From assembly GCA_965199895.1 (NCBI GenBank), contig CBDATJ010000016.1, forward strand, positions 248,001 through 312,000: a DNA stretch of 64,000 nt, in the 5' to 3' direction. The position numbers and the translations under genes were made by a program. The notes under the pieces were generated by a model that was not told where the DNA came from, ran no database searches, and saw nothing but the letters and a program-made list of their open reading frames with translations. This document shows, in pieces, positions 45,963-54,365 of this stretch (position 1 is the first letter of the stretch; the number at the start of each line of letters is the position of its first letter). This DNA is from Bin55 sp965199895 (lineage in GTDB: Bacteria; Pseudomonadota; Gammaproteobacteria; Pseudomonadales; Azotimanducaceae).

Positions 45963-46304
45963 ATGAAAATCAAATGTATAATGAAATACTGTATCTTTAT
46001 AGTCATATTAGGTGCTTTTGCAACATCTTGCACTTTATTGACACCTGATCCTACACCTGATCCTGATAAAGAGGAGTACGATTTCGGGCTTTACAGTAGA
46101 GATGCCTTCATAGTCAGTTGCCTGGAGGTTGGAGCTGGCTATATAAGAATCTCGGGAAACCAAGGGATGTGTAAATCCCTTGAAGATGGGAGGATCTATC
46201 TAGTCTGGGAGTTCTATCCCTTCGAGGAAGGTGATGAACCAGTATTTACACCAGATTCGGACTGGTCTTCTGACTTCTGGAAATTCGATCCTGATTCTTT
46301 GTGA
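45963..46304 (+). CDS. small putative lipoprotein
   Basis: A 113-residue protein with a hydrophobic signal (YCIFIVILGAFATSC), a lipobox ending at the Cys at about residue 23, then a Pro/Asp-rich PTPDPD linker. Three further Cys residues are present. I do not recognise the family. It is AT-rich like its surroundings and is followed by a strong terminator. The ATG at 45963 directly follows the stop of the preceding short frame. Confidence 0.6.
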   Translation: MKIKCIMKYCIFIVILGAFATSCTLLTPDPTPDPDKEEYDFGLYSRDAFIVSCLEVGAGYIRISGNQGMCKSLEDGRIYLVWEFYPFEEGDEPVFTPDSDWSSDFWKFDPDSL

Positions 46305-46342
46305 ATCTAAAAAATCTAACCTTTCAAGTGACCAACGACGAT

Positions 46343-46361
46343 GCCCCGAAAGGGGCTTTTT
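46343..46361 (+). terminator. rho-independent terminator after the lipoprotein gene
   Basis: GCCCC-GAAA-GGGGC followed by TTTTT: a tight 5-bp GC stem with a GNRA-type tetraloop and a T-run, about 38 nt after the lipoprotein stop. Confidence 0.9.
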
Positions 46362-46942
46362 CATACGCGCGCAGAGCGTGTACCAGCCGTCCTATGTAAT
46401 TTGGTTAGGGAGCCAGCCAAGAACCGTTTCATCCTAAGATGGAGCTAAAAGGTGAGCTTCACCAAGCAAGTAACCACTATCAAATAAAGATTCAAAATTC
46501 TACAACTGAATTGTGTGATTTATGAGGTGAAATATGCGAAAAACTGTTATAGAAAGCAATAAGGTGAATGATTTCCTTTTATCATAAATTTATGATCAGT
46601 TCATAGTGGCTGCGGGGATTTATCAGTGATATAAAATAAGATTGTAGATTACGCGCACCAAACACTTAACTAAGTCCAAGAGAAGCTTCTTGACTACTAC
46701 TTCGATTTCCCAAACTCACCAAAGACAGGCTTACAATTTTCTTTGACGATGTATATCGATTTAACCTATCCTCCAGAGCGTTATGAGGATGAAGCGGAGG
46801 TATGCAAAAAATCCTTTTAACTGTTGAACACTATTTGACTATAGGTTGGGATTTATTCTTCTGAACCAGATTCTATGCTTTGGCGAATGAGGATCGTTTC
46901 TCACTCCCTACAGTCTACAGTATGATACAAGGCTATTACTAA
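46362..46942. other. AT-rich 581-nt region with no supported gene; palindrome and possible remnant
   Basis: No complete gene was found. A 16-nt perfect palindrome ATCATAAATTTATGAT lies at 46581-46596. A protein-like but startless frame at about 46691-46820 reads LLDYYFDFPNSPKTGLQ and IDLTYPPERYEDEAE before its stop, and could be a remnant of a lost gene. The upstream region of arfB is at the right end. Confidence 0.4.
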
Positions 46943-47368
46943 ATGGGTACGTTCAGGGTCGGACGTGTCAAAGTAGACGACGACTCCATCGCTTTCAAGT
47001 TTCACCTCTCCAAAGGACCCGGCGGGCAGAAGGTAAATAAAGTAGCCTCCGCTGTCGAACTCCGTTTCTTTGCCGAACAGAGTGGGCTACCTCAAAATTG
47101 GCTGAAACGCTTAGATGAAATAGGCGGGTCACATCGAAATGCTAACGGCGAGTTCGTCATTGTTGCTAACCGTCACCGATCACAGAAACGAAATCGAGTA
47201 GAAGCTATCGAAAGACTGGCGAAATTACTCGAGAAAGCGAGAGAAATACCCAAACCACGAATCCCTACCAAACCTAGCGCGAGCTCGGTTAGAGAACGCC
47301 GAAAAACTAAAAAATTCAACTCCCGAAAAAAGGAGCATCGTCGAACGAACAACCGCTTTGAAGATTAG
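46943..47368 (+). CDS. arfB: alternative ribosome-rescue factor ArfB (RF1-domain, GGQ)
   Basis: Hydrolyses peptidyl-tRNA on stalled ribosomes. The GGQ catalytic motif is in LSKGPGGQKVNKVASAVELRF, and the C-terminal tail is strongly basic (RRKTKKFNSRKKEHRRTN), which in ArfB probes the empty mRNA channel. No codon-recognition domain is present, and the length (141 residues) agrees with ArfB/YaeJ. It stands in a gene-poor AT-rich area, 130 nt before the glutamine synthetase gene. Confidence 0.94.
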   Translation: MGTFRVGRVKVDDDSIAFKFHLSKGPGGQKVNKVASAVELRFFAEQSGLPQNWLKRLDEIGGSHRNANGEFVIVANRHRSQKRNRVEAIERLAKLLEKAREIPKPRIPTKPSASSVRERRKTKKFNSRKKEHRRTNNRFED

Positions 47369-47436
47369 TTTAGGCACCTCTCCAAACTATTCGTTTGAGA
47401 GAAGTTGATGTTAAAATACGAATTGAACGATTATCG

Positions 47437-47456
47437 CGCCAATTTTCTAGTTGGCG
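47437..47456 (+). terminator. weak hairpin between arfB and glutamine synthetase gene
   Basis: CGCCAA and TTGGCG with an 8-nt loop, followed by TTTCCC. The stem is only 6 bp, so the terminator or attenuator role is uncertain. Confidence 0.35.
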
Positions 47457-47497
47457 TTTCCCTTTCCACCACTACACTAAGTTGGAGAAAATAAATT

Positions 47498-48508
47498 TTG
47501 AAATCTAAACTAGAGTACATTTGGCTAGATGGGTATTCACCCACTCAGAGTCTAAGAAGCAAAACCCTAATCGTCGATGACTTTGACGGTCAATTGGAGT
47601 CCTGTGCAGACTGGTCATTCGACGGAAGTTCCACAGAACAAGCTGAAGGTGGTGCATCTGACTGCATCCTGAGACCCGTAGCAATCTTTAATGATCCAGC
47701 CCGAAAAGACGCTTTCCTAGTGATGAACGAAGTATTGAACGCTGACGGCGAACCTCACGACTCAAACGGTAGAGCCATGATTGACGATGATGACGACGAC
47801 TTTTGGTTCGGTTTTGAACAAGAGTACTTCCTATGGGATCTAGAAACCTCACTCCCTCCGGGATTCCCAGTTAAAGGTTTTCCCCGTCCTCAAGGTCCCT
47901 ACTACTGTTCCGTCGGTGCAGAAAACAACTTCGGACGCGAATGTGTCGAAGAGCACCTTGATCAATGTCTCGAAGCCGGCATCAATGTTGAAGGCATCAA
48001 TGCAGAAGTTGCAGCAGGTCAATGGGAGTTCCAAATTTTCGCAAAAGGTGCCAAAAGCGCAGGAGACCAAACTTGGGTAGCACGCTATCTCGCCGAAAGA
48101 AATGCTGAGAAGTGGGGTTATGGCATCAATTGGCATCCCAAACCACTAGGTCAAACCGATTGGAACGGTTCCGGAATGCACGCAAACTTCTCAAACGCTG
48201 CCATGCGAGAGCTCGGCGACCAAGATTTGTTCGAGAAAATCTGTGAAGAGTTCGGAAAGAATATCCGTCGACACATTGATGTCTACGGTGCTGACAACGA
48301 ACAGCGACTCACCGGTCTTCACGAAACCCAATCCATTGATGAATATTCCTATGGTGTGTCCGATCGCGGAGCCTCCATCCGAATTCCAGTGGGAACTGTA
48401 GAAGATGGCTGGAAAGGTCGACTAGAAGATCGAAGACCTGCGTCAAATGCTGATCCCTATAAGGTGGCTTCAGCAATTGTTCGAACCACCAAAGACGCAC
48501 TCGAGTAG
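47498..48508 (+). CDS. glutamine synthetase, type II (eukaryotic-like)
   Basis: Makes glutamine from glutamate, ammonia and ATP. The GSII features are clear in 336 residues: YIWLDGY at the start, DWSFDGSSTEQAEGGASDCIL, FGFEQEYFL with the metal-binding Glu, EGINAEVAAGQWEFQI, GSGMHANFS, and LTGLHETQSIDEYSYGVSDRGASIRIP. Bacterial type I (GlnA) is about 470 residues and differs. The start is TTG at 47498, preceded by GGAG at about 10 nt spacing; no ATG is nearby. No regulator gene (glnB, ntrBC) is adjacent. Confidence 0.93.
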   Translation: MKSKLEYIWLDGYSPTQSLRSKTLIVDDFDGQLESCADWSFDGSSTEQAEGGASDCILRPVAIFNDPARKDAFLVMNEVLNADGEPHDSNGRAMIDDDDDDFWFGFEQEYFLWDLETSLPPGFPVKGFPRPQGPYYCSVGAENNFGRECVEEHLDQCLEAGINVEGINAEVAAGQWEFQIFAKGAKSAGDQTWVARYLAERNAEKWGYGINWHPKPLGQTDWNGSGMHANFSNAAMRELGDQDLFEKICEEFGKNIRRHIDVYGADNEQRLTGLHETQSIDEYSYGVSDRGASIRIPVGTVEDGWKGRLEDRRPASNADPYKVASAIVRTTKDALE

Positions 48509-48532
48509 ACCCACAACTTAAAGCAAATTATG

Positions 48533-48556
48533 GAACCGGTGGTAATGCCGGTTCCT
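48533..48556 (+). terminator. hairpin after the glutamine synthetase gene
   Basis: GGAACCGG / CCGGTTCC with an 8-nt loop, an 8-bp GC-rich stem starting 24 nt after the stop, followed by TGTTCCTTCC rather than a clean T-run. Probable terminator. Confidence 0.6.
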
Positions 48557-48601
48557 GTTCCTTCCGTGCCTTGGGATGTTTTTGCTGAACATCTTGAGTA
48601 A

Positions 48602-49588
48602 ATGAACGATCACGCTCTCGAGAGTCGTCCACGCAAGTCGTATTCAAGCATTCTCTTCAAATGTTTGACTTGGGTACTGTCCGCTGCTTGTTTTTACTTT
48701 GTCTATACCAAGATAGCAGGAGCCGCCGATGCTGAAGGAGTCAGCGCGTGGCGTTATTTACTCAACTTTTTTAGTGGTGCAAACTGGTTACTCTGGCTAC
48801 TCGTGATGATTCCCTATTCAGTGTTCTACTTTCTCGTAGACTCCCACGTAACCTGGCGAGCAATCCGTTGGTTCAATGCTCCCGAAATTAAACTATTCAA
48901 CGTTCTACCCATTAGGGCCAGTGCCTATATCCTGTCTCTAGTGAACGAACAAGTAGGCAAAGGTGCGATGTCTTTGTACTTACTGAAACGACACAATGTC
49001 CCGGGATGGAAAGCACTGTCTTCGATGATTTTCATCGGTGTGTCAGAGATTTATCACCTGCTAGCTTTCTCAACACTGGGATTGATCATTTACTTTGATT
49101 TGGTGCAACAAGCTTCTACCCAACTACCTCTTGACTGGATACTTCCCGCAATTTTCATTTTTGCTTACGCTTACTTTCCGTTCCACCTCGCTTTCTTTGG
49201 TGGTCACCTCTTTAAAGAAGCGAAACTTAGAAAGATCAGCGTACTGCATGCACTCAGAGAAGCTAAATTTAAGCACTACGTACTCACCATTCTTTTCAAA
49301 GCCCCGAACCTGATCGGTGCCGTGGTGGTTTACACCCTTGCTTTGGGGTTGTTCCAAGTCAATGTAAGCTTAGGGCAAATGTTGGTATTTTTGCCTCTGA
49401 TATTCTTAGCTGCTGCTCTTCCCCTTCCTTTTCATGCTGGAGCGCTTGTGATTTGGACGGTTGTCTTTCCGGACTACCCCGAAGTCGGAGCGTTTAGCCT
49501 AGTCATGCACACGTTCTTTGTGATCTTCAACGCTCTGATAGGTGTGGTATTCCTACCTAAAGCCAACCGCGAGCTATTTAATACCTAG
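48602..49588 (+). CDS. multi-pass membrane protein, flippase-like (LPG synthase TM-type), function unknown
   Basis: A 328-residue protein with about eight hydrophobic segments. The phrase AYILSLVNEQVGKGAMSLYLLKRHNVP resembles the loop of the lysylphosphatidylglycerol synthase transmembrane / flippase-like superfamily (NQ..GK..R.YLL). Other helices include WLLWLLVMIPYSVFYFLV and YVLTILFKAPNLIGAVVVYTLALGL. The assignment is tentative. It starts 45 nt after the hairpin and converges on the CDP-alcohol phosphatidyltransferase gene; both could act on lipids. Confidence 0.6.
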   Translation: MNDHALESRPRKSYSSILFKCLTWVLSAACFYFVYTKIAGAADAEGVSAWRYLLNFFSGANWLLWLLVMIPYSVFYFLVDSHVTWRAIRWFNAPEIKLFNVLPIRASAYILSLVNEQVGKGAMSLYLLKRHNVPGWKALSSMIFIGVSEIYHLLAFSTLGLIIYFDLVQQASTQLPLDWILPAIFIFAYAYFPFHLAFFGGHLFKEAKLRKISVLHALREAKFKHYVLTILFKAPNLIGAVVVYTLALGLFQVNVSLGQMLVFLPLIFLAAALPLPFHAGALVIWTVVFPDYPEVGAFSLVMHTFFVIFNALIGVVFLPKANRELFNT

Positions 49589-49625
49589 TTAGCTTTTTCA
49601 TTGAGCTAACCCCTGTAGGTAGAAA

Positions 49626-50153
49626 CTACTTGGCGTCTCTTCGAAGATAAAGTAGAAACCGTTCCCCCATTGAAACTATCGTTGTAATACACAGAATCCA
49701 GCCCACAACCATCAGCGTTAAAGGTTGGATCCAAACAAAATCTAAGCCGTTTTGAATAGCAGGTGTGGTGATCACAACAAAGTAGGCGATTCCGTTGTAT
49801 CGTCCTAGTCTACTAGGAATGAGTTTCTTCTTCTGCATCACTCCCGAATCCAAGAGATACTGCGCAAAGGAGAGCACAATCAATGGTACCAAAAATGGAG
49901 GCAACACTCCCAACAGACTGTAGCCTAATGCTGCACAGGTCACGAATGTGCAATCAGCAGTGTGATCCAGTAACCCACCCGCTGCTGTTGCAGCATCAAA
50001 CCTGCGCGCAACGAACCCATCCCCAAAATCAGTCAAAATCGCAAACACCACAATCGCTAGTGTCGCAACATGAAGCTCTTTGTAAATACACCAAGCGACT
50101 ACCGGTGCGAGTATTAATCGACACATAGATAATCCGTTGGTGAGCAGCTTCAT
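49626..50153 (-). CDS. CDP-alcohol phosphatidyltransferase family protein
   Basis: Integral membrane enzyme of phospholipid synthesis. The signature D-x2-DG-x2-AR-x8-G-x3-D-x3-D is intact in TDFGDGFVARRFDAATAAGG followed by LLDHTAD. The start is the ATG at 50153, giving MKLLTNGLSMCRLILAPVVAW; a GTG seven codons upstream is less likely. About 175 residues with five hydrophobic helices. PgsA-like phosphatidylglycerophosphate synthase is possible but the acceptor cannot be decided. Confidence 0.88.
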   Translation of the reverse strand: MKLLTNGLSMCRLILAPVVAWCIYKELHVATLAIVVFAILTDFGDGFVARRFDAATAAGGLLDHTADCTFVTCAALGYSLLGVLPPFLVPLIVLSFAQYLLDSGVMQKKKLIPSRLGRYNGIAYFVVITTPAIQNGLDFVWIQPLTLMVVGWILCITTIVSMGERFLLYLRRDAK

Positions 50154-50295
50154 CGAGTATTCACGGACGAGCACATTGATTAATTCTAGGAGACTATGGG
50201 GTGGAATCGGTTTAACTCCAACACCTGAATGACATGAAACCTAAAATAACCGGCATACCGTTCCCGTTTTTGCGAACATATCAGTCCAAATTTCT

Positions 50296-50793
50296 ATGAA
50301 AGCCTTACCTATCCTTATACATCCACACCCAAATCTACGGCGGAAAGCAAAGCCGGTGACCGCGTTTGATGACTCTCTAGCTGAACTGGTGGAAAACATG
50401 ATCTACACCATGTATCAGCAAATTGGGATCGGTCTATCAGCCACTCAAGTAAACGTACCGTTGCGAGTCATCGTTGTCGATGTTTCTGACGATAAAGACT
50501 CCGCACAATCATATATCAACCCCCTGATAAAGTCTAAATCAGGGCTCCAAACCTTTGAAGAAGGTTGTCTGTCTGTGCCTGGATTCTTTGAAGCGGTCGA
50601 TAGACCTGACACCATCCATCTAGTCGCTCAGGATGTCAATGGAAACACTTTTGAGAAGACTGTTAGTGGATTGGAAGCCACGTGCATTCAGCATGAAATC
50701 GATCACCTAAACGGCAAACTGTTTGTCGATTACCTCTCTCGACTCAAACAATCTCGGATCAGACAAAAGTTAATCAAAGCGCACGCAGCATAG
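50296..50793 (+). CDS. def: peptide deformylase
   Basis: Removes the N-formyl group from nascent proteins. All three motifs are visible: GIGLSATQV (motif I, normally GxGLAAxQ), EGCLSVPG (motif II with metal Cys) and QHEIDHLNG (motif III). Length 165 residues is normal. It begins the def-fmt-rsmB-trkA-trkH run; fmt follows at 11 nt. The order is conserved near oriC in many gammaproteobacteria. Confidence 0.97.
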   Translation: MKALPILIHPHPNLRRKAKPVTAFDDSLAELVENMIYTMYQQIGIGLSATQVNVPLRVIVVDVSDDKDSAQSYINPLIKSKSGLQTFEEGCLSVPGFFEAVDRPDTIHLVAQDVNGNTFEKTVSGLEATCIQHEIDHLNGKLFVDYLSRLKQSRIRQKLIKAHAA

Positions 50794-50804
50794 CTGCTCA
50801 ACCC

Positions 50805-51737
50805 ATGCAAATTGCTTTTGCGGGGAGTCCACAGTTTGCTTCGTGGATCCTTGACGCTCTTATTGCGTCACCCTTTAAACCGAGTATTGTGTTCACTCAG
50901 CCCGCCAAACCATCGGGACGAGGACTAAAGAGTAAACCTACACCCGTTTATGACCTAGCCTGTACCCACCAAATCACAACTGAAGCACCTCCTCGACTGA
51001 ATGAGTGTGTCTCACAACTTAAAGAACTAGATCTTCTTGCAGTCGCTGCTTATGGTCAGATATTGTCGAACGAAGTGCTCAATGCACCAAAGAGGGGGTG
51101 CATCAACGTTCACGCTTCACTACTACCTCGTTGGAGAGGGGCTTCTCCTATCGAACATGCCATCCTTACCGGTGACGACAAAACAGGCGTGAGCATCATG
51201 GAGATTGTTCCAAAACTTGATGCGGGACCAGTCTATAAGTCTAAATCAATCCCACTGCTTGGATCCGAAACCACCCAATCGTTGACCCAAACACTCGCCG
51301 AAATCGGATCAGAACTGCTCATAGAGATGCTCACAAGCGTCCAGCAAGGAGAGATGACCGAACCTACACCTCAAAACCCAGAGCTCGTAACGTATGCACG
51401 TCGACTAACCACTGAAGACGCGCGCATCAATTGGGATCAATTAGCAACAGAAATTGAACGACAAATCCGAGCATTTGACGGAAGAAATGCTGCATTTACC
51501 ACACGAGAGAACCTAAGACTGCGAATAATCGATGCAGAGGTGGTCCGTGGAAACTACTCCAACGGTCAAGTACATCGAAACAAATCTAGTGTGATAATCG
51601 GTTGTCAAGATGGTGGAATCAACCTTAAATATATACAAATAAATATAGGTAGTGGTAAACCTATGTCCATCCAAGCTGCCTTGAATGGTTATGGTGACCT
51701 ATTTAGTGATGGCTCCAAGTTCGACGAAACGACATAA
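50805..51737 (+). CDS. fmt: methionyl-tRNA formyltransferase
   Basis: Formylates initiator Met-tRNA. The N-terminal MQIAFAGSPQFASWILDAL, catalytic segment INVHASLLPRWRGASPIEHAI (Asn/His/Asp active site) and VSIMEIVPKLDAGPV are clear. At 310 residues the length is typical. It follows def by 11 nt; its end overlaps rsmB's start by 29 nt. Confidence 0.97.
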   Translation: MQIAFAGSPQFASWILDALIASPFKPSIVFTQPAKPSGRGLKSKPTPVYDLACTHQITTEAPPRLNECVSQLKELDLLAVAAYGQILSNEVLNAPKRGCINVHASLLPRWRGASPIEHAILTGDDKTGVSIMEIVPKLDAGPVYKSKSIPLLGSETTQSLTQTLAEIGSELLIEMLTSVQQGEMTEPTPQNPELVTYARRLTTEDARINWDQLATEIERQIRAFDGRNAAFTTRENLRLRIIDAEVVRGNYSNGQVHRNKSSVIIGCQDGGINLKYIQINIGSGKPMSIQAALNGYGDLFSDGSKFDETT

Positions 51738-52995
51738 CACCAACGCAGTTGCTGCGAGATTGCTACTTCGGACTTTTCGAGGTCAACCGCTCGAGACTGC
51801 ATTACAACGACACCGACATAGCTTTGAGGCGAACCAATTGTCCTTTTTGTGTTATCAAGCGTTTCGACACTATTTCTCACTAACCGAGATCCTAAGCTCT
51901 CACTTATCTCGTCCTTGGACATCACTAGATGTTGAAGTGCAATGCGTTCTATTGATCGGTGCTTGTCAACTGAAATATTCATCCATAGCTCCTGCTGCTG
52001 CAATCTCTCGTTCAGTCGAGGCTACTAAACACTTGGGAAAGACTTCAGCATCCGGTATGGTCAACGCAGTCTTGCGCAAAACCGTGCAGTCCCCACCTGC
52101 GACCAGTGAAGAAGCCCTGCATGAGCTCCCCAGCTGGTGGATAGAGCGACTCAAAACCAGTTTCCCCGATGAAGCTACGGAGATCATGCGGGTGTCTTTG
52201 TTGCGTGCGCCTCTAACCTTAAGAATCAATAACAAAATAATTTCCGCTGATAACTACTGCAAATTACTCACAGATTCAGGAATTGCATTTGAACGAACAC
52301 TATTGGAAAACTCGCTCATCTTGAGTTCACCAATGCCCATGGAACAAATTCCGGGTTTTCAAGAAGGACTATTCAGTATCCAAGATCTTTCTTCCCAACT
52401 TGCTGTACCTCTCCTACAAGCGGAGGATCAACACCGGTTACTTGATGCCTGTGCCGCACCGGGAATCAAGACTCGACACATTCAAGATCTCTACCCCAAA
52501 AACACTATAATATCTATGGACAAAAAACCACAATGTTCCACGTGGAACATTCCTATTTTGTCGAATAACGGTGTCAAACACCCCATAATCACTGGGGATT
52601 TGGAATCTATGTCTTGGTGGGATGGTGAATTTTTTGATCGAGTTTTGTTGGATGTCCCCTGTTCCGGTTCGGGTACTCTTCGTCGACATCCTGACCTTAA
52701 AGTTACCCGAACCAAACAACACATAGCGAACATCAATAAGGTTCAGCGTACGTTGTTGCAGAATCTATGGTCCGTACTCTCTCCGAACGGTAAATTGGTG
52801 TACTGTACCTGTTCGCTGTTTGACGAAGAAAACGACAGAGTAGTGGCCCAACATATCGAAAACAACCCAGATACAGAAGTGGATCAGATCATGCTCCCAC
52901 ACGGAAAACCAACACCCTACGGTTGGCAAGTACTGCCTTCTGAAATTCAAGACGGGTTTTACTTTTCTAGATTAACGAAGATTCAATCCGCATGA
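51709..52995 (+). CDS. rsmB: 16S rRNA m5C967 methyltransferase RsmB
   Basis: Methylates C967 of 16S rRNA with SAM. The N-terminal NusB-like domain (NAVAARLLLRTF, SVEATKHLGKTSASGMVNAVLRK) is followed by the SAM domain with LLDACAAPGIKTRHIQ, FDRVLLDVPCSGSGTLRRHPD and the catalytic Cys in VYCTCSLFDEEN. I chose the ATG giving MAPSSTKRHNT, near the fmt stop; an upstream in-frame ATG at 51685 is less likely. A ParB-type parS palindrome lies inside this gene at 52532-52551. Its stop overlaps the trkA ATG. Confidence 0.95.
   Translation: MAPSSTKRHNTNAVAARLLLRTFRGQPLETALQRHRHSFEANQLSFLCYQAFRHYFSLTEILSSHLSRPWTSLDVEVQCVLLIGACQLKYSSIAPAAAISRSVEATKHLGKTSASGMVNAVLRKTVQSPPATSEEALHELPSWWIERLKTSFPDEATEIMRVSLLRAPLTLRINNKIISADNYCKLLTDSGIAFERTLLENSLILSSPMPMEQIPGFQEGLFSIQDLSSQLAVPLLQAEDQHRLLDACAAPGIKTRHIQDLYPKNTIISMDKKPQCSTWNIPILSNNGVKHPIITGDLESMSWWDGEFFDRVLLDVPCSGSGTLRRHPDLKVTRTKQHIANINKVQRTLLQNLWSVLSPNGKLVYCTCSLFDEENDRVVAQHIENNPDTEVDQIMLPHGKPTPYGWQVLPSEIQDGFYFSRLTKIQSA
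52532..52551. promoter_or_regulatory. parS-like ParB binding site inside rsmB
   Basis: AATGTTCCACGTGGAACATT is a perfect 20-nt palindrome whose central 16 bases match the TGTTCCACGTGGAACA parS form bound by chromosomal ParB in Pseudomonas. It encodes QCSTWNI of RsmB, so coding and binding constraints overlap. Confidence 0.88.
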
Positions 52996-54362
52996 ACATC
53001 GTCATATTTGGTGGCGGGGCAGTGGGGGGGACTCTAGTTGAAGTTCTTGCAAATCCCGCACACCGTATCACCGTGGTCGATGATGATCCCTCAAGACTAG
53101 GTTCACTAGAAAAACTTGATGGAGTTACGACGGTAGCAGGAAATGCAGCTCTCCCCAGTGTTCAAGAAAAAGCTAACGTCGCTGCAGCAGATATGGTTAT
53201 AGCGGTGACCGGACGCGATGTGGTCAACATCGTAGCGGCACAACTTGCTCACGAGACTCACGATACCCCTAACGTGGTGGTTCGGCTTCGTTCAAACGAA
53301 TATTCTAAGATGAAGGACTTCATGAATCATTGTCTTAAGGACTTTGTCATTATCAATCCCGAAGGGGAAGCATCTGCACAAATCGAAAGGTTACTGAAGT
53401 ATCCACTCACCTTTGAAGTGATTTCGATGGCTAACGACAAAGTAACCATGATAGGATTTAGATCATCATCAGCTCACCCACCGACTGGAATGAGTCTGAC
53501 CGAACTCAAAGCTTGGCGACCTACTCCTTCATCACAGTTTATAGCCGCGTTTCGTAAATTTAATCTGTTAACGAGAGAAATTGATACGATTCAAAGACGT
53601 GATGAAGTCTATTTTTGTGCTCCTACGTCAGAAATTCGTGAACTGCTTGCCATTTGTCTTGGCCCTTCAAGACCAGAGAAAAAAATCTTGATTGCTGGTG
53701 CAGGACACGTGGGAACGGTGCTCACCCTCCGCCTGCAACAAAATCACACTGTGCGATTGCTCGAAAAGAATCCCAACCAGGCAGAAGAATCTGCATCAAA
53801 GTTGAAACCCGGCACCCTCTACGTAGGTGATGCAACCGATGTCTACAAACTGAGAGAGTGTGAGATTTTTGACACCGATGTCTTTATTGCAGTCACGAAT
53901 AACGACGAAATTAACGTAATGTCTAGCTTGCTAGCCAAACAAGAGGGCGTCAAACAGGTTATTACCCTGCTGAGTCAGGATCCGTACGCTAAACTACTGA
54001 GGGAAACATCCATTGATGTTGCCGTGTCTCCCCAACGAGCGACCGCAAGCTCTGTTTTGTCTGTTGTTCATGCCCGAGGAGTGCTCGAAACACATCGTCT
54101 CAGAGCAGGTTCTTGTGAAGTCTTCGAAGCGATTATTCATGGGACTAAAGGACAAAGTAAGTTATCGGGGAAGCAAATCAGTAAAGTGAAGCTTCCGTCT
54201 CATGCGAAAATCGCTGCGTTAGTTCGCGAGGGTGAAGTCATCCCCTTAAATGATGATGTCATCTTTTCCGATGGTGATCATGTGATTTTCTTCGTTGCTG
54301 ACGGGCGAGATGTCGCTAGCATAATCAAACTAATAGAGCTCAACGTCCTTTCATTCCACTAA
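52992..54362 (+). CDS. trkA: Trk potassium uptake protein TrkA
   Basis: Peripheral NAD-binding regulator of the Trk K+ system. Two Rossmann RCK domains are evident: N-terminal MNIVIFGGGAVGGTLVEVLA with VVDDDPSRLG, and a second starting KILIAGAGHVGTVLTLRLQ. C-terminal TrkA_C regions follow each. Length 456 residues is typical. The ATG overlaps the rsmB stop (ATGA), and trkH follows within a few bases, so they are coupled. Confidence 0.95.
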   Translation: MNIVIFGGGAVGGTLVEVLANPAHRITVVDDDPSRLGSLEKLDGVTTVAGNAALPSVQEKANVAAADMVIAVTGRDVVNIVAAQLAHETHDTPNVVVRLRSNEYSKMKDFMNHCLKDFVIINPEGEASAQIERLLKYPLTFEVISMANDKVTMIGFRSSSAHPPTGMSLTELKAWRPTPSSQFIAAFRKFNLLTREIDTIQRRDEVYFCAPTSEIRELLAICLGPSRPEKKILIAGAGHVGTVLTLRLQQNHTVRLLEKNPNQAEESASKLKPGTLYVGDATDVYKLRECEIFDTDVFIAVTNNDEINVMSSLLAKQEGVKQVITLLSQDPYAKLLRETSIDVAVSPQRATASSVLSVVHARGVLETHRLRAGSCEVFEAIIHGTKGQSKLSGKQISKVKLPSHAKIAALVREGEVIPLNDDVIFSDGDHVIFFVADGRDVASIIKLIELNVLSFH

Positions 54363-54365
54363 TTC

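Noticed and set aside
46231..46437. Short frame across the lipoprotein gene end and terminator
   Set aside because: It overlaps a supported gene and a strong terminator, and shows no protein features.
49588..49610. GTTAGCT / AGCTAAC hairpin at the end of the membrane-protein gene
   Set aside because: 7-bp stem without T-run on either strand; too weak to list as a terminator.
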